Below are positions 8,195 to 14,850 of a stretch of 64,000 bases of DNA, piece after piece; positions within the stretch are counted from its first letter, which is position 1, and each line of letters starts with the position of its first letter. Where the stretch lies: the NCBI GenBank assembly GCA_035536995.1, contig DATLNB010000009.1:9854-73853 (forward strand), read 5' to 3'. Source of the stretch: AV80 sp035536995. GTDB taxonomy: Bacteria > Verrucomicrobiota > Verrucomicrobiia > Chthoniobacterales > UBA10450. Below the pieces are notes generated by a model. It saw nothing but the letters and a program-made list of their open reading frames with translations, ran no database searches and had not been told where the DNA came from. The position numbers and the translations under genes are program-made.

Positions 8195-8278
8195 GGTAGG
8201 GACGGCGCGCTGCGCCGTCTGCGACCTGTTATTTCTGCAACGCGGCCGCCGCGGACGCCGCAGCGCGGCGTCCCTACC
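8195..8278. repeat. GGTAGGGACG...CGTCCCTACC palindromic repeat
   Basis: GGTAGGGACGGCGCGCTGCG is mirrored by GCAGCGCGGCGTCCCTACC. Related elements are 58106-58139 and the terminator stem at 7041-7069. Confidence 0.65.
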
Positions 8279-8315
8279 AAGTCCATTCGACCCGCGAGAA
8301 CCGTTTAGTGATTGC

Positions 8316-9980
8316 ATGGGCATTTCTCTCAAACCACAGCATCTGAACCGCTATCGTCAGATCGCGTGGCTCCTGGTAAAGTACGGCCGGTCCGATCTCG
8401 TAAAGGATAGTGGACTGGAAGGAACGCTCGAAGCAGAACAAAAGGCCACCCCCAAGGAAGCAGCAAAAGCGAGCGAGCTAGCCGACGACCTGGAAAAGCT
8501 CGGACCGACGTTCATCAAGCTCGGTCAATTGCTCTCGACCAGGGTCGAGCTGATGCCCCAGGCGTATCTCGAGGCGCTCGCGCGGTTGCAGGACAAAGTA
8601 GAACCATTCTCCTTCGACGAAGTGGAGAAGATCGTGGCGTCCGAGCTCGGCGTTCGGATGTCGAAGGCGTTTTCGGATTTCGAGTCGACGCCGATGGCAG
8701 CGGCCTCCCTCGGCCAGGTGCACAAGGCCCGCCTTCGCGATGGCCGCCAGGTCGCCGTCAAGGTGCAACGCCCAGGGATCCGCGACGCCATGCTGGAAGA
8801 CCTGGAAGCACTCGATGAGATCGCGGAATTCCTCGATAGCCACACCGCTGCCGGAAAACGTTACGAGTTTTCCCAAATGCTTGAGCAGTTCCGCAAAAGC
8901 CTCCTCCGCGAGCTCGATTACCGGCAGGAAGCCTCGAATCTCACCACGATCGGGCAAAATCTCAGCGAATTCGAACACATCATCGTCCCCGCCGCCATTC
9001 CCGACTACAGCACGTCTCGCGTGCTCACGATGGAATATGTGCACGGCAAAAAAATCACCGATTTAAGCCCGCTCGCCCGGATGGAGTTTGACGGCCAGGC
9101 GCTCGGCGAAGAACTTTTCCGAGCCTATCTCCAGCAAATCCTGGTGGACGGTTTTTTCCACGCCGATCCGCATCCGGGCAACGTCTTTCTGACGGACGAT
9201 TACCGCGTCGCGCTGATCGACCTGGGCATGGTCGGAAAGATCATGCCGGGATTGCAGGAGCAATTGCTCCAACTCCTGCTTGCGATCGCCGAGGGACGCG
9301 GAGACGACGCCGCGGACATCGCGATCAAGATTGGCGAGCGGAAGGATGATTTCGCCGAGAAAGAATTCAAGACACGGATCGCCGAGATTGTAGCGAAACA
9401 ACAAGGCGCGACAGTCGAGCAGCTTCAGGTCGGACGCCTTGTGCTCGAAGTCACACAGGTGGCCGGCGAAAACGGGGTGCGAGTGCCGTCCGAGCTGACG
9501 ATGCTGGGCAAAACGCTGTTGAATCTCGATCAGGTCGGGCGCGCCATCGAGCCGAACTTCGATCCGAATGCCTCGATCCGGCGGAACGCCGCCCAGATCA
9601 TGCAGCAGCGACTGATGAAAAGTTTGTCGCCGGGAAATCTCTTCAGCGGCGTCCTCGAATTGAAAGACCTGGTGCAACGGTTGCCCGCACGTCTGAACAA
9701 AATTATCGACGCCATTGCGAATAACGAACTCAAGGTTTCAGTCGACGCGATTGACGAGAAGACACTTGTGGTCGGCTTTCAGAAAGTTGCGAACCGGATC
9801 ACGGTCGGCTTGATCATCGCTGCATTGATCGTGGGCGCCGCGATGATGATGCGGGTGGAAACGTCGTTCCGAATCTGGGGGTATCCGGGCCTGGCCATTT
9901 TGCTTTTCATGGCTGCGGCCGGCGCCGGTGTCGTGTTGCTGATAAATATCCTGTTTTACGACAAGAGCGACGATACTTGA
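8316..9980 (+). CDS. UbiB/ABC1 (ADCK) family atypical kinase
   Basis: This 554-residue membrane-associated atypical kinase/ATPase belongs to a family that supports isoprenoid-quinone biosynthesis or lipid handling. The KxGQ signature appears as LGPTFIKLGQLLSTR. AAASLGQVHKA replaces the usual nucleotide loop. VAVKVQRPGI holds the catalytic-type Lys, ADPHPGNVFL the catalytic-loop Asp, and LIDLGMVG the metal-binding Asp. Two hydrophobic helices close the C-terminus (about residues 500-550), as in UbiB. The ATG at 8316 excludes an upstream run through two repeats. No ubiquinone or menaquinone genes adjoin, so the specific pathway is inferred from the family only. Confidence 0.87.
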   Translation: MGISLKPQHLNRYRQIAWLLVKYGRSDLVKDSGLEGTLEAEQKATPKEAAKASELADDLEKLGPTFIKLGQLLSTRVELMPQAYLEALARLQDKVEPFSFDEVEKIVASELGVRMSKAFSDFESTPMAAASLGQVHKARLRDGRQVAVKVQRPGIRDAMLEDLEALDEIAEFLDSHTAAGKRYEFSQMLEQFRKSLLRELDYRQEASNLTTIGQNLSEFEHIIVPAAIPDYSTSRVLTMEYVHGKKITDLSPLARMEFDGQALGEELFRAYLQQILVDGFFHADPHPGNVFLTDDYRVALIDLGMVGKIMPGLQEQLLQLLLAIAEGRGDDAADIAIKIGERKDDFAEKEFKTRIAEIVAKQQGATVEQLQVGRLVLEVTQVAGENGVRVPSELTMLGKTLLNLDQVGRAIEPNFDPNASIRRNAAQIMQQRLMKSLSPGNLFSGVLELKDLVQRLPARLNKIIDAIANNELKVSVDAIDEKTLVVGFQKVANRITVGLIIAALIVGAAMMMRVETSFRIWGYPGLAILLFMAAAGAGVVLLINILFYDKSDDT

Positions 9981-9987
9981 GTCGCCT

Positions 9988-10046
9988 TGTAGCGACGCCG
10001 CTCTCTCGGCTTATATTCGTGTTACGCGGCGACAGAGCCGCCGCTA
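9988..10046. repeat. TTGTAGCGACGCCG palindromic repeat
   Basis: TTGTAGCGACGCCGCTCTCT is mirrored by GACAGAGCCGCCGCTAG. It fills the spacer between ubiB-like and VOC genes. Confidence 0.5.
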
Positions 10047-10059
10047 GAATTTGCTTCGC

Positions 10060-10545
10060 ATGGGCAATCCTATTGATCCCGGTACACGCATTGGCCACGT
10101 CCATCTGAAGGTTGGCGATATCGAGCGCGCCCTGGGCTTCTATTGCGGCGTCCTCGGCTTCGAGCTCATGCAGCGATATGGGGCCCAAGCGGCCTTCATC
10201 TCCGCCGGCGGCTACCATCACCACATCGGGTTGAACACGTGGGAAAGTCTCGGCGGACCGCCGCCGCCGCCAAATTGCACCGGGCTATTCCATCTCGCGA
10301 TCCTGTATCCGAGCCGCGCTCAACTCGCCGACGCCCTGCGCCGGCTGATCAACGCAAAGATCCCGCTCGACGGCGCGAGCGATCACGGCGTAAGCGAAGC
10401 GCTTTATCTGCGCGACCCGGACGAGAACGGCGTCGAGCTTTATTGGGACCGGCCGAAAGAGCAGTGGCCGCGCGGACCAGACGGCGAGCAGGCGATGTTT
10501 ACCCGGCCCCTGGACCTCGACGATTTGCTGCGCGAACTAAACTAA
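10060..10545 (+). CDS. VOC (glyoxalase/bleomycin-resistance fold) family protein
   Basis: This 161-residue vicinal-oxygen-chelate protein is related to the N-terminal half of catechol 2,3-dioxygenase-like CatE. IGHVHLKVGDIERALGFY opens a beta-alpha-beta-beta-beta module with a metal-ligand His. GGYHHHIGLNTW and GLFHLAILYP offer further His ligands, and DPDENGVELYWDRP gives the last Glu. Divalent-metal enzymes of this family isomerise or cleave small molecules; the substrate is unknown. The ATG at 10060 gives the standard start; a TTG three codons earlier is possible. The last four bases overlap the stop of the convergent permease gene. Confidence 0.8.
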   Translation: MGNPIDPGTRIGHVHLKVGDIERALGFYCGVLGFELMQRYGAQAAFISAGGYHHHIGLNTWESLGGPPPPPNCTGLFHLAILYPSRAQLADALRRLINAKIPLDGASDHGVSEALYLRDPDENGVELYWDRPKEQWPRGPDGEQAMFTRPLDLDDLLRELN

Positions 10546-12233
10546 TCGGGATCAACCGGCGGTGGCAGGATATCCTCGGTAGGGCCAACGTCGACACCGT
10601 GCTGGAGACGGCTGTGACGAATGCTGTAGAGGAAATAGATCAGCATCCCGATCGCGAGCCATCCGAAAAAGCGGAGCCAGGTCAGGATCGGCAGGCTGAG
10701 CATCAAAGCCAGACACATAAACACGCCAAGCAGCGGGACGATCGGGACCATCGGCACTCGAAACGGGCGGGGCCGAGTTGGATCCGTCCGCCGCAAGATA
10801 ATGACCCCGATGCAAACCAGGCTGAAGGCGAAGAGCGTCCCAATATTCGTCAGATCCGCCAGGGAACCGATGTCCGTAAACGCCGCCACGCCGCCAACGA
10901 TCACCCCGGTCCAGATTGTCGTGACGTAGGGCGTCCGGTATTTCGTGTGCAACCGGGCAAAATATCCCGGCAACAATCCATCGCGGGCCATCGCCATGAA
11001 AATTCGCGGCTGGCCGAGTTGGAAAACGAGCAGGACCGACGTCATGCCAGCGAGTGCGCCGGCGCTGACGAGGGCCTGCGCCCACGGTTTGCTGGCGAAG
11101 GCCGTGGCAACCGCCGCCGAATCGCCGAGGTAGGTCGTGTACTTCAGAATGCCCGTCAAGACGCCTGACATGAGGACATAAAGGAGCGTGCAAATCGCGA
11201 GACTGGCGATCATCCCGATGGGCATGTCCCGCTGCGGATTGCGCGTTTCCTCCGCGGTTGTAGAAACGGCATCGAAGCCGATGAAAGCGAAGAAAACGAT
11301 GGCGGCGCCACTCATCACACCGCCGAATCCATTCGGGACGAAAGGCGTCCAGTTCGTCGGATGGACCATGAAAGCGCCAAAGGAGATAAAGAAAACGACC
11401 ACCGCCACTTTGACGATGACAATCATGGTGTTCGCCCGCGCGCTCTCGCGAATGCCGTAGATCAACAGGATCGTCACTGCCGCGACGATGAGAAATGCCG
11501 GGAGGTTGACCGCGAAGCCGTGTCCGAAGAGCTGGGGTAACGCGAGATCGGAATAATACTGCACGGCTTCCCCGCTCTGCGAAATCTTGGTCGCCGCGGT
11601 GGTGGAATCGAGCACAAGCCAGATCGGGAATTTTATCGAGCCGCCACTCACGCTGTACAAGAGCTTCACGAAATAATCCGACCAGCCGACTGCGACGGCC
11701 ATGTTGCCTACGGCATATTCGAGGATCAAATCCCAGCCGATGATCCACGCGACCATCTCTCCGAGGGTCGCGTAAGAGTAGGTGTAGGCCGAGCCGGAAA
11801 CCGGAATCATTGAGGCTAGTTCGGCGTAACAGAGAGCGGCAAACCCGCAGGCCACTGCCGCCACGACAAACGAGAAGACAACAGCCGGGCCCGCTCCCGG
11901 GCGGCCCATGACCACGTCGGCATGCGTGATCCACGATTGGATAAAATTGAGGACGGGCGTGGAGAGATGGCTCGTCGCGGCGGTGACCTGTTCGCCGGCC
12001 GCTGCAGTTCCGGTCAGGGCAAAAATGCCGGTCCCGATGATCGCGCCGATACCGAGGGCGGTAAGATCGAGAGCAGTCAGCGAGCGTTTCATCTGGCGCT
12101 CCGGCGCCTCGGATTCCCGCATCAAAAGCTCTGGACTCTTCGTTTTGAAAAGTTGCGACGCCACGTTGTCTCCTTCGGTTGAGGTTGCGGGAGCGGATGG
12201 TGGCACCGGCACGCGAGCAGGGTCAATCTTCAA
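10542..12233 (-). CDS. APC family cationic amino acid permease
   Basis: This is a 563-residue inner-membrane amino acid transporter of the APC superfamily, with 12 or more hydrophobic segments. TALGIGAIIGTGIFALTGTA in the first helix is the unwound substrate-binding motif of APC/CAT carriers. AALCYAELASMIPVSGSAYTYSY and GFDAVSTTAEETRNPQRDMP are hallmarks of the YfnA/CAT subfamily. A 55-residue cytoplasmic N-terminus precedes the first helix. Substrate is probably a basic or small neutral amino acid, inferred from family. A palindromic repeat lies between its start and the divergent yebC gene. Confidence 0.88.
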   Translation of the reverse strand: MKIDPARVPVPPSAPATSTEGDNVASQLFKTKSPELLMRESEAPERQMKRSLTALDLTALGIGAIIGTGIFALTGTAAAGEQVTAATSHLSTPVLNFIQSWITHADVVMGRPGAGPAVVFSFVVAAVACGFAALCYAELASMIPVSGSAYTYSYATLGEMVAWIIGWDLILEYAVGNMAVAVGWSDYFVKLLYSVSGGSIKFPIWLVLDSTTAATKISQSGEAVQYYSDLALPQLFGHGFAVNLPAFLIVAAVTILLIYGIRESARANTMIVIVKVAVVVFFISFGAFMVHPTNWTPFVPNGFGGVMSGAAIVFFAFIGFDAVSTTAEETRNPQRDMPIGMIASLAICTLLYVLMSGVLTGILKYTTYLGDSAAVATAFASKPWAQALVSAGALAGMTSVLLVFQLGQPRIFMAMARDGLLPGYFARLHTKYRTPYVTTIWTGVIVGGVAAFTDIGSLADLTNIGTLFAFSLVCIGVIILRRTDPTRPRPFRVPMVPIVPLLGVFMCLALMLSLPILTWLRFFGWLAIGMLIYFLYSIRHSRLQHGVDVGPTEDILPPPVDPD

Positions 12234-12237
12234 GTTT

Positions 12238-12349
12238 CTGTAGCGGCGGTCTATGACCGCCGAAAGCGTTCACCGCTGGCACGGTCTGGTCTATGACCGC
12301 CGGAAGCGTCCCAGCCGACAGGGTCGGCGGTCATAGACCGCCGCTACAG
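12238..12349. repeat. CTGTAGCGGCGGTCTATGACCGCC repeat cluster, copy 1
   Basis: CTGTAGCGGCGGTCTATGAC opens and GGTCATAGACCGCCGCTACA closes the element, with an additional GGTCTATGACCGCCGGAAGC in the centre. It looks like a composite of one and a half units. Copy 2 lies at 17715-17786. Confidence 0.7.
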
Positions 12350-12397
12350 GACATGGCCTCGCTTGCTGAGGAGCGTTCGAACTGTTAAACCCCCCAT

Positions 12398-13132
12398 ATG
12401 GGTCGCCAATGGTTGTACGCGAAGCGGGAAGTCGCTGGATTGAAGAAAGGCCAGGTTGTCGGCAAGCTCGTAAAGGAAATGATGGTGGCGGCGAAGCTTG
12501 GTGGCGCCGAACTCGGAGGAAATCCCCGGCTCGCCGCCGTGGTGGAGAAGGCACGGAAAGCGAGCGTCTCGCGCGACGTAATCGAACGTGCGATCAAAAA
12601 AGGAGCCGGCATTGGCGAGGACAAGCTCGTCATGGAACACGTCGTCTTCGAAGGCTACGCCCCGAACAAAGTCCCGATTATCGTCGAGGTTTTGACCGAC
12701 AATAACAACCGGACGGCGCCGGAGATTCGGGTTCTTTTCAAGAAAGGCGGCCAGCTCGGTGCGCCGGGAAGCAACAAGTTCCTCTTCGATCACGTCGGGT
12801 TGGTGGACGCGCATCACCCCGACCCTGCCGCCGACATCGAAGGCGCGGCCATTGAAGCCGGCGCCCAAAACGTAGAGCAGCTTTCCGCTGCCCAAAACGA
12901 TGATATCCCGGAAGGCACGGCGGGGGCCCGGTTCATCACCGAGCGCACGGACCTGCACGCCGTCACGCAATGGCTGGCAGGTAACGGCTGGACGGTCGTC
13001 ACGAGCGAGCTCGGTTATCTCGCCAAGAGTTTTCCCGAGCTCAACGACGAGGAACGAACACACACCGGCGAATTTCTTCAGACGCTCGAGGACCACGATG
13101 ACGTCCACCGGGTTTGGGCTGCGATAAAATGA
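12398..13132 (+). CDS. YebC/PmpR family protein
   Basis: This 244-residue cytoplasmic protein of the YebC family, long annotated as a transcriptional regulator, is now also linked to translation through polyproline stretches. GKLVKEMMVAAKLGG, NPRLAAVVEKARKASVSRDVIERAIKK and YEGYAPN-like FEGYAPNKVPIIVE are the family blocks, followed by DNNNRTAPEIR. The N-terminus begins MGRQWLYAKREVAGLKKGQ and lacks the common MAGHSKW opening. Its class therefore differs slightly from Escherichia coli YebC. Length is normal. ruvC is not adjacent, unlike in many bacteria. Confidence 0.85.
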   Translation: MGRQWLYAKREVAGLKKGQVVGKLVKEMMVAAKLGGAELGGNPRLAAVVEKARKASVSRDVIERAIKKGAGIGEDKLVMEHVVFEGYAPNKVPIIVEVLTDNNNRTAPEIRVLFKKGGQLGAPGSNKFLFDHVGLVDAHHPDPAADIEGAAIEAGAQNVEQLSAAQNDDIPEGTAGARFITERTDLHAVTQWLAGNGWTVVTSELGYLAKSFPELNDEERTHTGEFLQTLEDHDDVHRVWAAIK

Positions 13133-13142
13133 AGCGACCCGG

Positions 13143-14477
13143 ATGAGCGACGAGATCGAACAGATCGTCCTGGCCGATGCGGCCTCGGCCGCGGCGGAGG
13201 AGCCGCCCAAACGTCGCGGGATCTTCGGGCTGCCCCGCCGCTCCAAACTGCCGGCGAAGCCCCTGACCCATTGCGAGAACTGCGGCGCGCAGCTCGCGGG
13301 CGAATTCTGCGCGCAATGCGGGCAACATGCGATCGATTACCGCCGCTCCATCCTGCGGGTCCTTTGGGATGCAGCCGATTCGTTCCTGAACTGGGATACC
13401 AAATTTCTCCACACCCTGAACCAGCTCCTGATCCGGCCCTGGCAATTAACGAACAACTTCAACGCCGGCCGTCGCGCGCGATACGTTCATCCCCTGCGTC
13501 TCTACCTGATTGCCAGCATCGTGTTTTTCCTTCTGGCCCGGGCAATCGATTGGGATTCGGAAGGGCCGATTCAACTGACGGCGCAGGACCGGACCGAGCT
13601 TGTCACCAGCCTGACGAAGATGATCGAACCGGACTCCCCGCTCACACCGGAACAGCGCGCCCAGGTGGAGCTGGCCCGGGTCAAACTGGCTGCAGCTGAG
13701 GGCGCGCTGACCAAAGAAGAGCGCGTCGAGCTTAAGAACGCGATGCGGACGTATATCAAATCGAACGTTCGGAAACAGCTCAGCGCGGAAGAGCGCGCGA
13801 AGATGGCTACCATGATGACGCGCATTCCGAGAATGAAGGAACAGACGGTTCCGGAGGTCACCCCGCCGGCGGTTCCGCCCACTTCCCATCCGAGCGTGGC
13901 TCCTCCATCGCCCGACCACGCCCCGGTCCCACCTGTCCCCATCATGCCGACGCCAAAGGTAAAGGCGCCATTTCATATCTCGGTCGGACCCGAAGGTGAA
14001 ACGAAGCCGCCCTTCGCCTTGTGGCTGGAAAAGCAGCTCAAGGCAAAGATCGGCGAGGACGGAAGCAAGGCTCAACTCTTCCTCGACACCCTGCGGAGCA
14101 ACATCCCGGCGATGATGCTTTGCTGCATTCCTCTTTTTGCCTTTGTCCTGAAGATGCTCTACATCCGGCAGCGCCGCTTCTACGTCGAGCACCTGGTCTA
14201 CGCCCTCCACGTTCACACGTTCCTTTATGTGGCGGTAATCATTGCATCCGTCGCAGTGATGGGCGCGAATCGAACGATGCCAGCCGTCGCGGGATGGATC
14301 AGCGGATTAATGACGATCGCGATCATCGTTCAGATCTTCCTCTCGATTCGGCGCGTCTACGGACAGGGATGGTTCATGAGCCTGACGAAATTCCTCTTCG
14401 GCGGGCTGATCTATTTCGTGATCCTGGTCTTTGCAGTCACAGCGACAGCATTCGTGACCCTGTTGTTGCCGAGTTAG
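13143..14477 (+). CDS. DUF3667-like membrane protein with N-terminal zinc ribbon
   Basis: This is a 444-residue predicted inner-membrane protein. CENCGAQLAGEFCAQCGQ at about residues 44-61 has four Cys in a CxxC...CxxC arrangement, a zinc ribbon followed by a DUF3667-type region (SFLNWDTKFLHTL). The helix YLIASIVFFLLARA near residue 120 follows. A Glu/Lys-rich segment and a Pro-rich linker (about 230-270) separate it from three or four C-terminal membrane helices. The function is unknown. It starts 10 bases after yebC, suggesting co-transcription. Its stop is immediately followed by a CTGTAGCCGGGATC repeat. Confidence 0.75.
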   Translation: MSDEIEQIVLADAASAAAEEPPKRRGIFGLPRRSKLPAKPLTHCENCGAQLAGEFCAQCGQHAIDYRRSILRVLWDAADSFLNWDTKFLHTLNQLLIRPWQLTNNFNAGRRARYVHPLRLYLIASIVFFLLARAIDWDSEGPIQLTAQDRTELVTSLTKMIEPDSPLTPEQRAQVELARVKLAAAEGALTKEERVELKNAMRTYIKSNVRKQLSAEERAKMATMMTRIPRMKEQTVPEVTPPAVPPTSHPSVAPPSPDHAPVPPVPIMPTPKVKAPFHISVGPEGETKPPFALWLEKQLKAKIGEDGSKAQLFLDTLRSNIPAMMLCCIPLFAFVLKMLYIRQRRFYVEHLVYALHVHTFLYVAVIIASVAVMGANRTMPAVAGWISGLMTIAIIVQIFLSIRRVYGQGWFMSLTKFLFGGLIYFVILVFAVTATAFVTLLLPS

Positions 14478-14594
14478 CTGTAGCCGGGATCGATGATCCC
14501 GGCCGCGAGAAGCTCCGCGCCACTCCGGTCACCGATCCTGGCTACAGCAGAAGCTCCGCGCCAATCCGGCCGGGATCACCGATCCCGGCTACAG
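14478..14594. repeat. CTGTAGCCGGGATC repeat, composite
   Basis: CTGTAGCCGGGATCGATGAT begins the block and GATCACCGATCCCGGCTACA ends it. An internal GATCCTGGCTACAGCAGAAG divides it into units. Related copies lie at 52845, 52931 and 54937. Confidence 0.65.
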
Positions 14595-14681
14595 CAGAAG
14601 CTCCCGAGCTCGGGCGAGCGCTTGGTCGATCTTTGTTGCGTCTTTGCCCGCGCCTTGGCGTTGTCGGGTTTTCCACCGCCG
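14589..14681 (-). pseudogene. Remnant of a second alaS C-terminal coding end
   Basis: Translated on the minus strand this reads GGGKPDNA, then after a one-base shift GKDATKIDQALARARELLL and a stop. The real AlaS ends GGGRPDNAQGAGKDPSKIDA followed by ALAKARDLLQ. The nucleotide match with 14851-14940 is obvious across about 85 bases, with substitutions and one deleted base. It is therefore a decayed partial duplicate. Its stop codon comes from the flanking CTGTAGCC repeat. Confidence 0.75.
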
Positions 14682-14688
14682 CTCCAGC

Positions 14689-14717
14689 AATCTTGACGGC
14701 TTTAAGCCGTCAAGATT
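14689..14717. repeat. Perfect 12-bp hairpin
   Basis: AATCTTGACGGC and GCCGTCAAGATT flank the loop TTTAA. There is no T-tract beyond what the loop holds, so it reads as a palindromic repeat rather than a standard terminator. Confidence 0.6.
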
Positions 14718-14826
14718 CGCGCCCGCCCAGGAGAAGCGCTCGGAATTGCAAACTCGGTGAGCTGTCTATAATTCGCGCGCGCCCAGGAGAAGCGCTCGCA
14801 GTTGCAAACTCGGTGAGCTCTCTTTA
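14715..14826. repeat. 56-bp direct tandem duplication
   Basis: Two units (14715-14770 and 14771-14826) share ATTCGCGC, GCCCAGGAGAAGCGCTCG, TTGCAAACTCGGTGAGCT and differ at a handful of positions. They lie directly downstream of alaS. Confidence 0.75.
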
Positions 14827-14850
14827 GAGCCAGCTGTCTATGGGCAGCCG

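Larger units (their letters stand above)
14478..14850. other. 373-bp repeat-packed spacer downstream of alaS
   Basis: No intact gene is present. In order it holds a composite CTGTAGCCGGGATC repeat (14478-14594), a degenerate copy of the alaS 3' coding end on the minus strand (14589-14681), a 12-bp perfect hairpin (14689-14717), a 56-bp tandem duplication (14715-14826) and a further short palindrome touching the alaS stop. Confidence 0.7.

Noticed and set aside
10143..11168. Long plus-strand frame of 341 residues over the APC permease
   Set aside because: It is Arg/Pro-rich shadow sequence antisense to a clear 12-helix permease and has no family features.
12238..12349. CRISPR array
   Set aside because: The repeated GGTCTATGACCGCC units are palindromic and irregular, lack equal spacers, and no cas gene is nearby; they match the dispersed repeat family at 17715.
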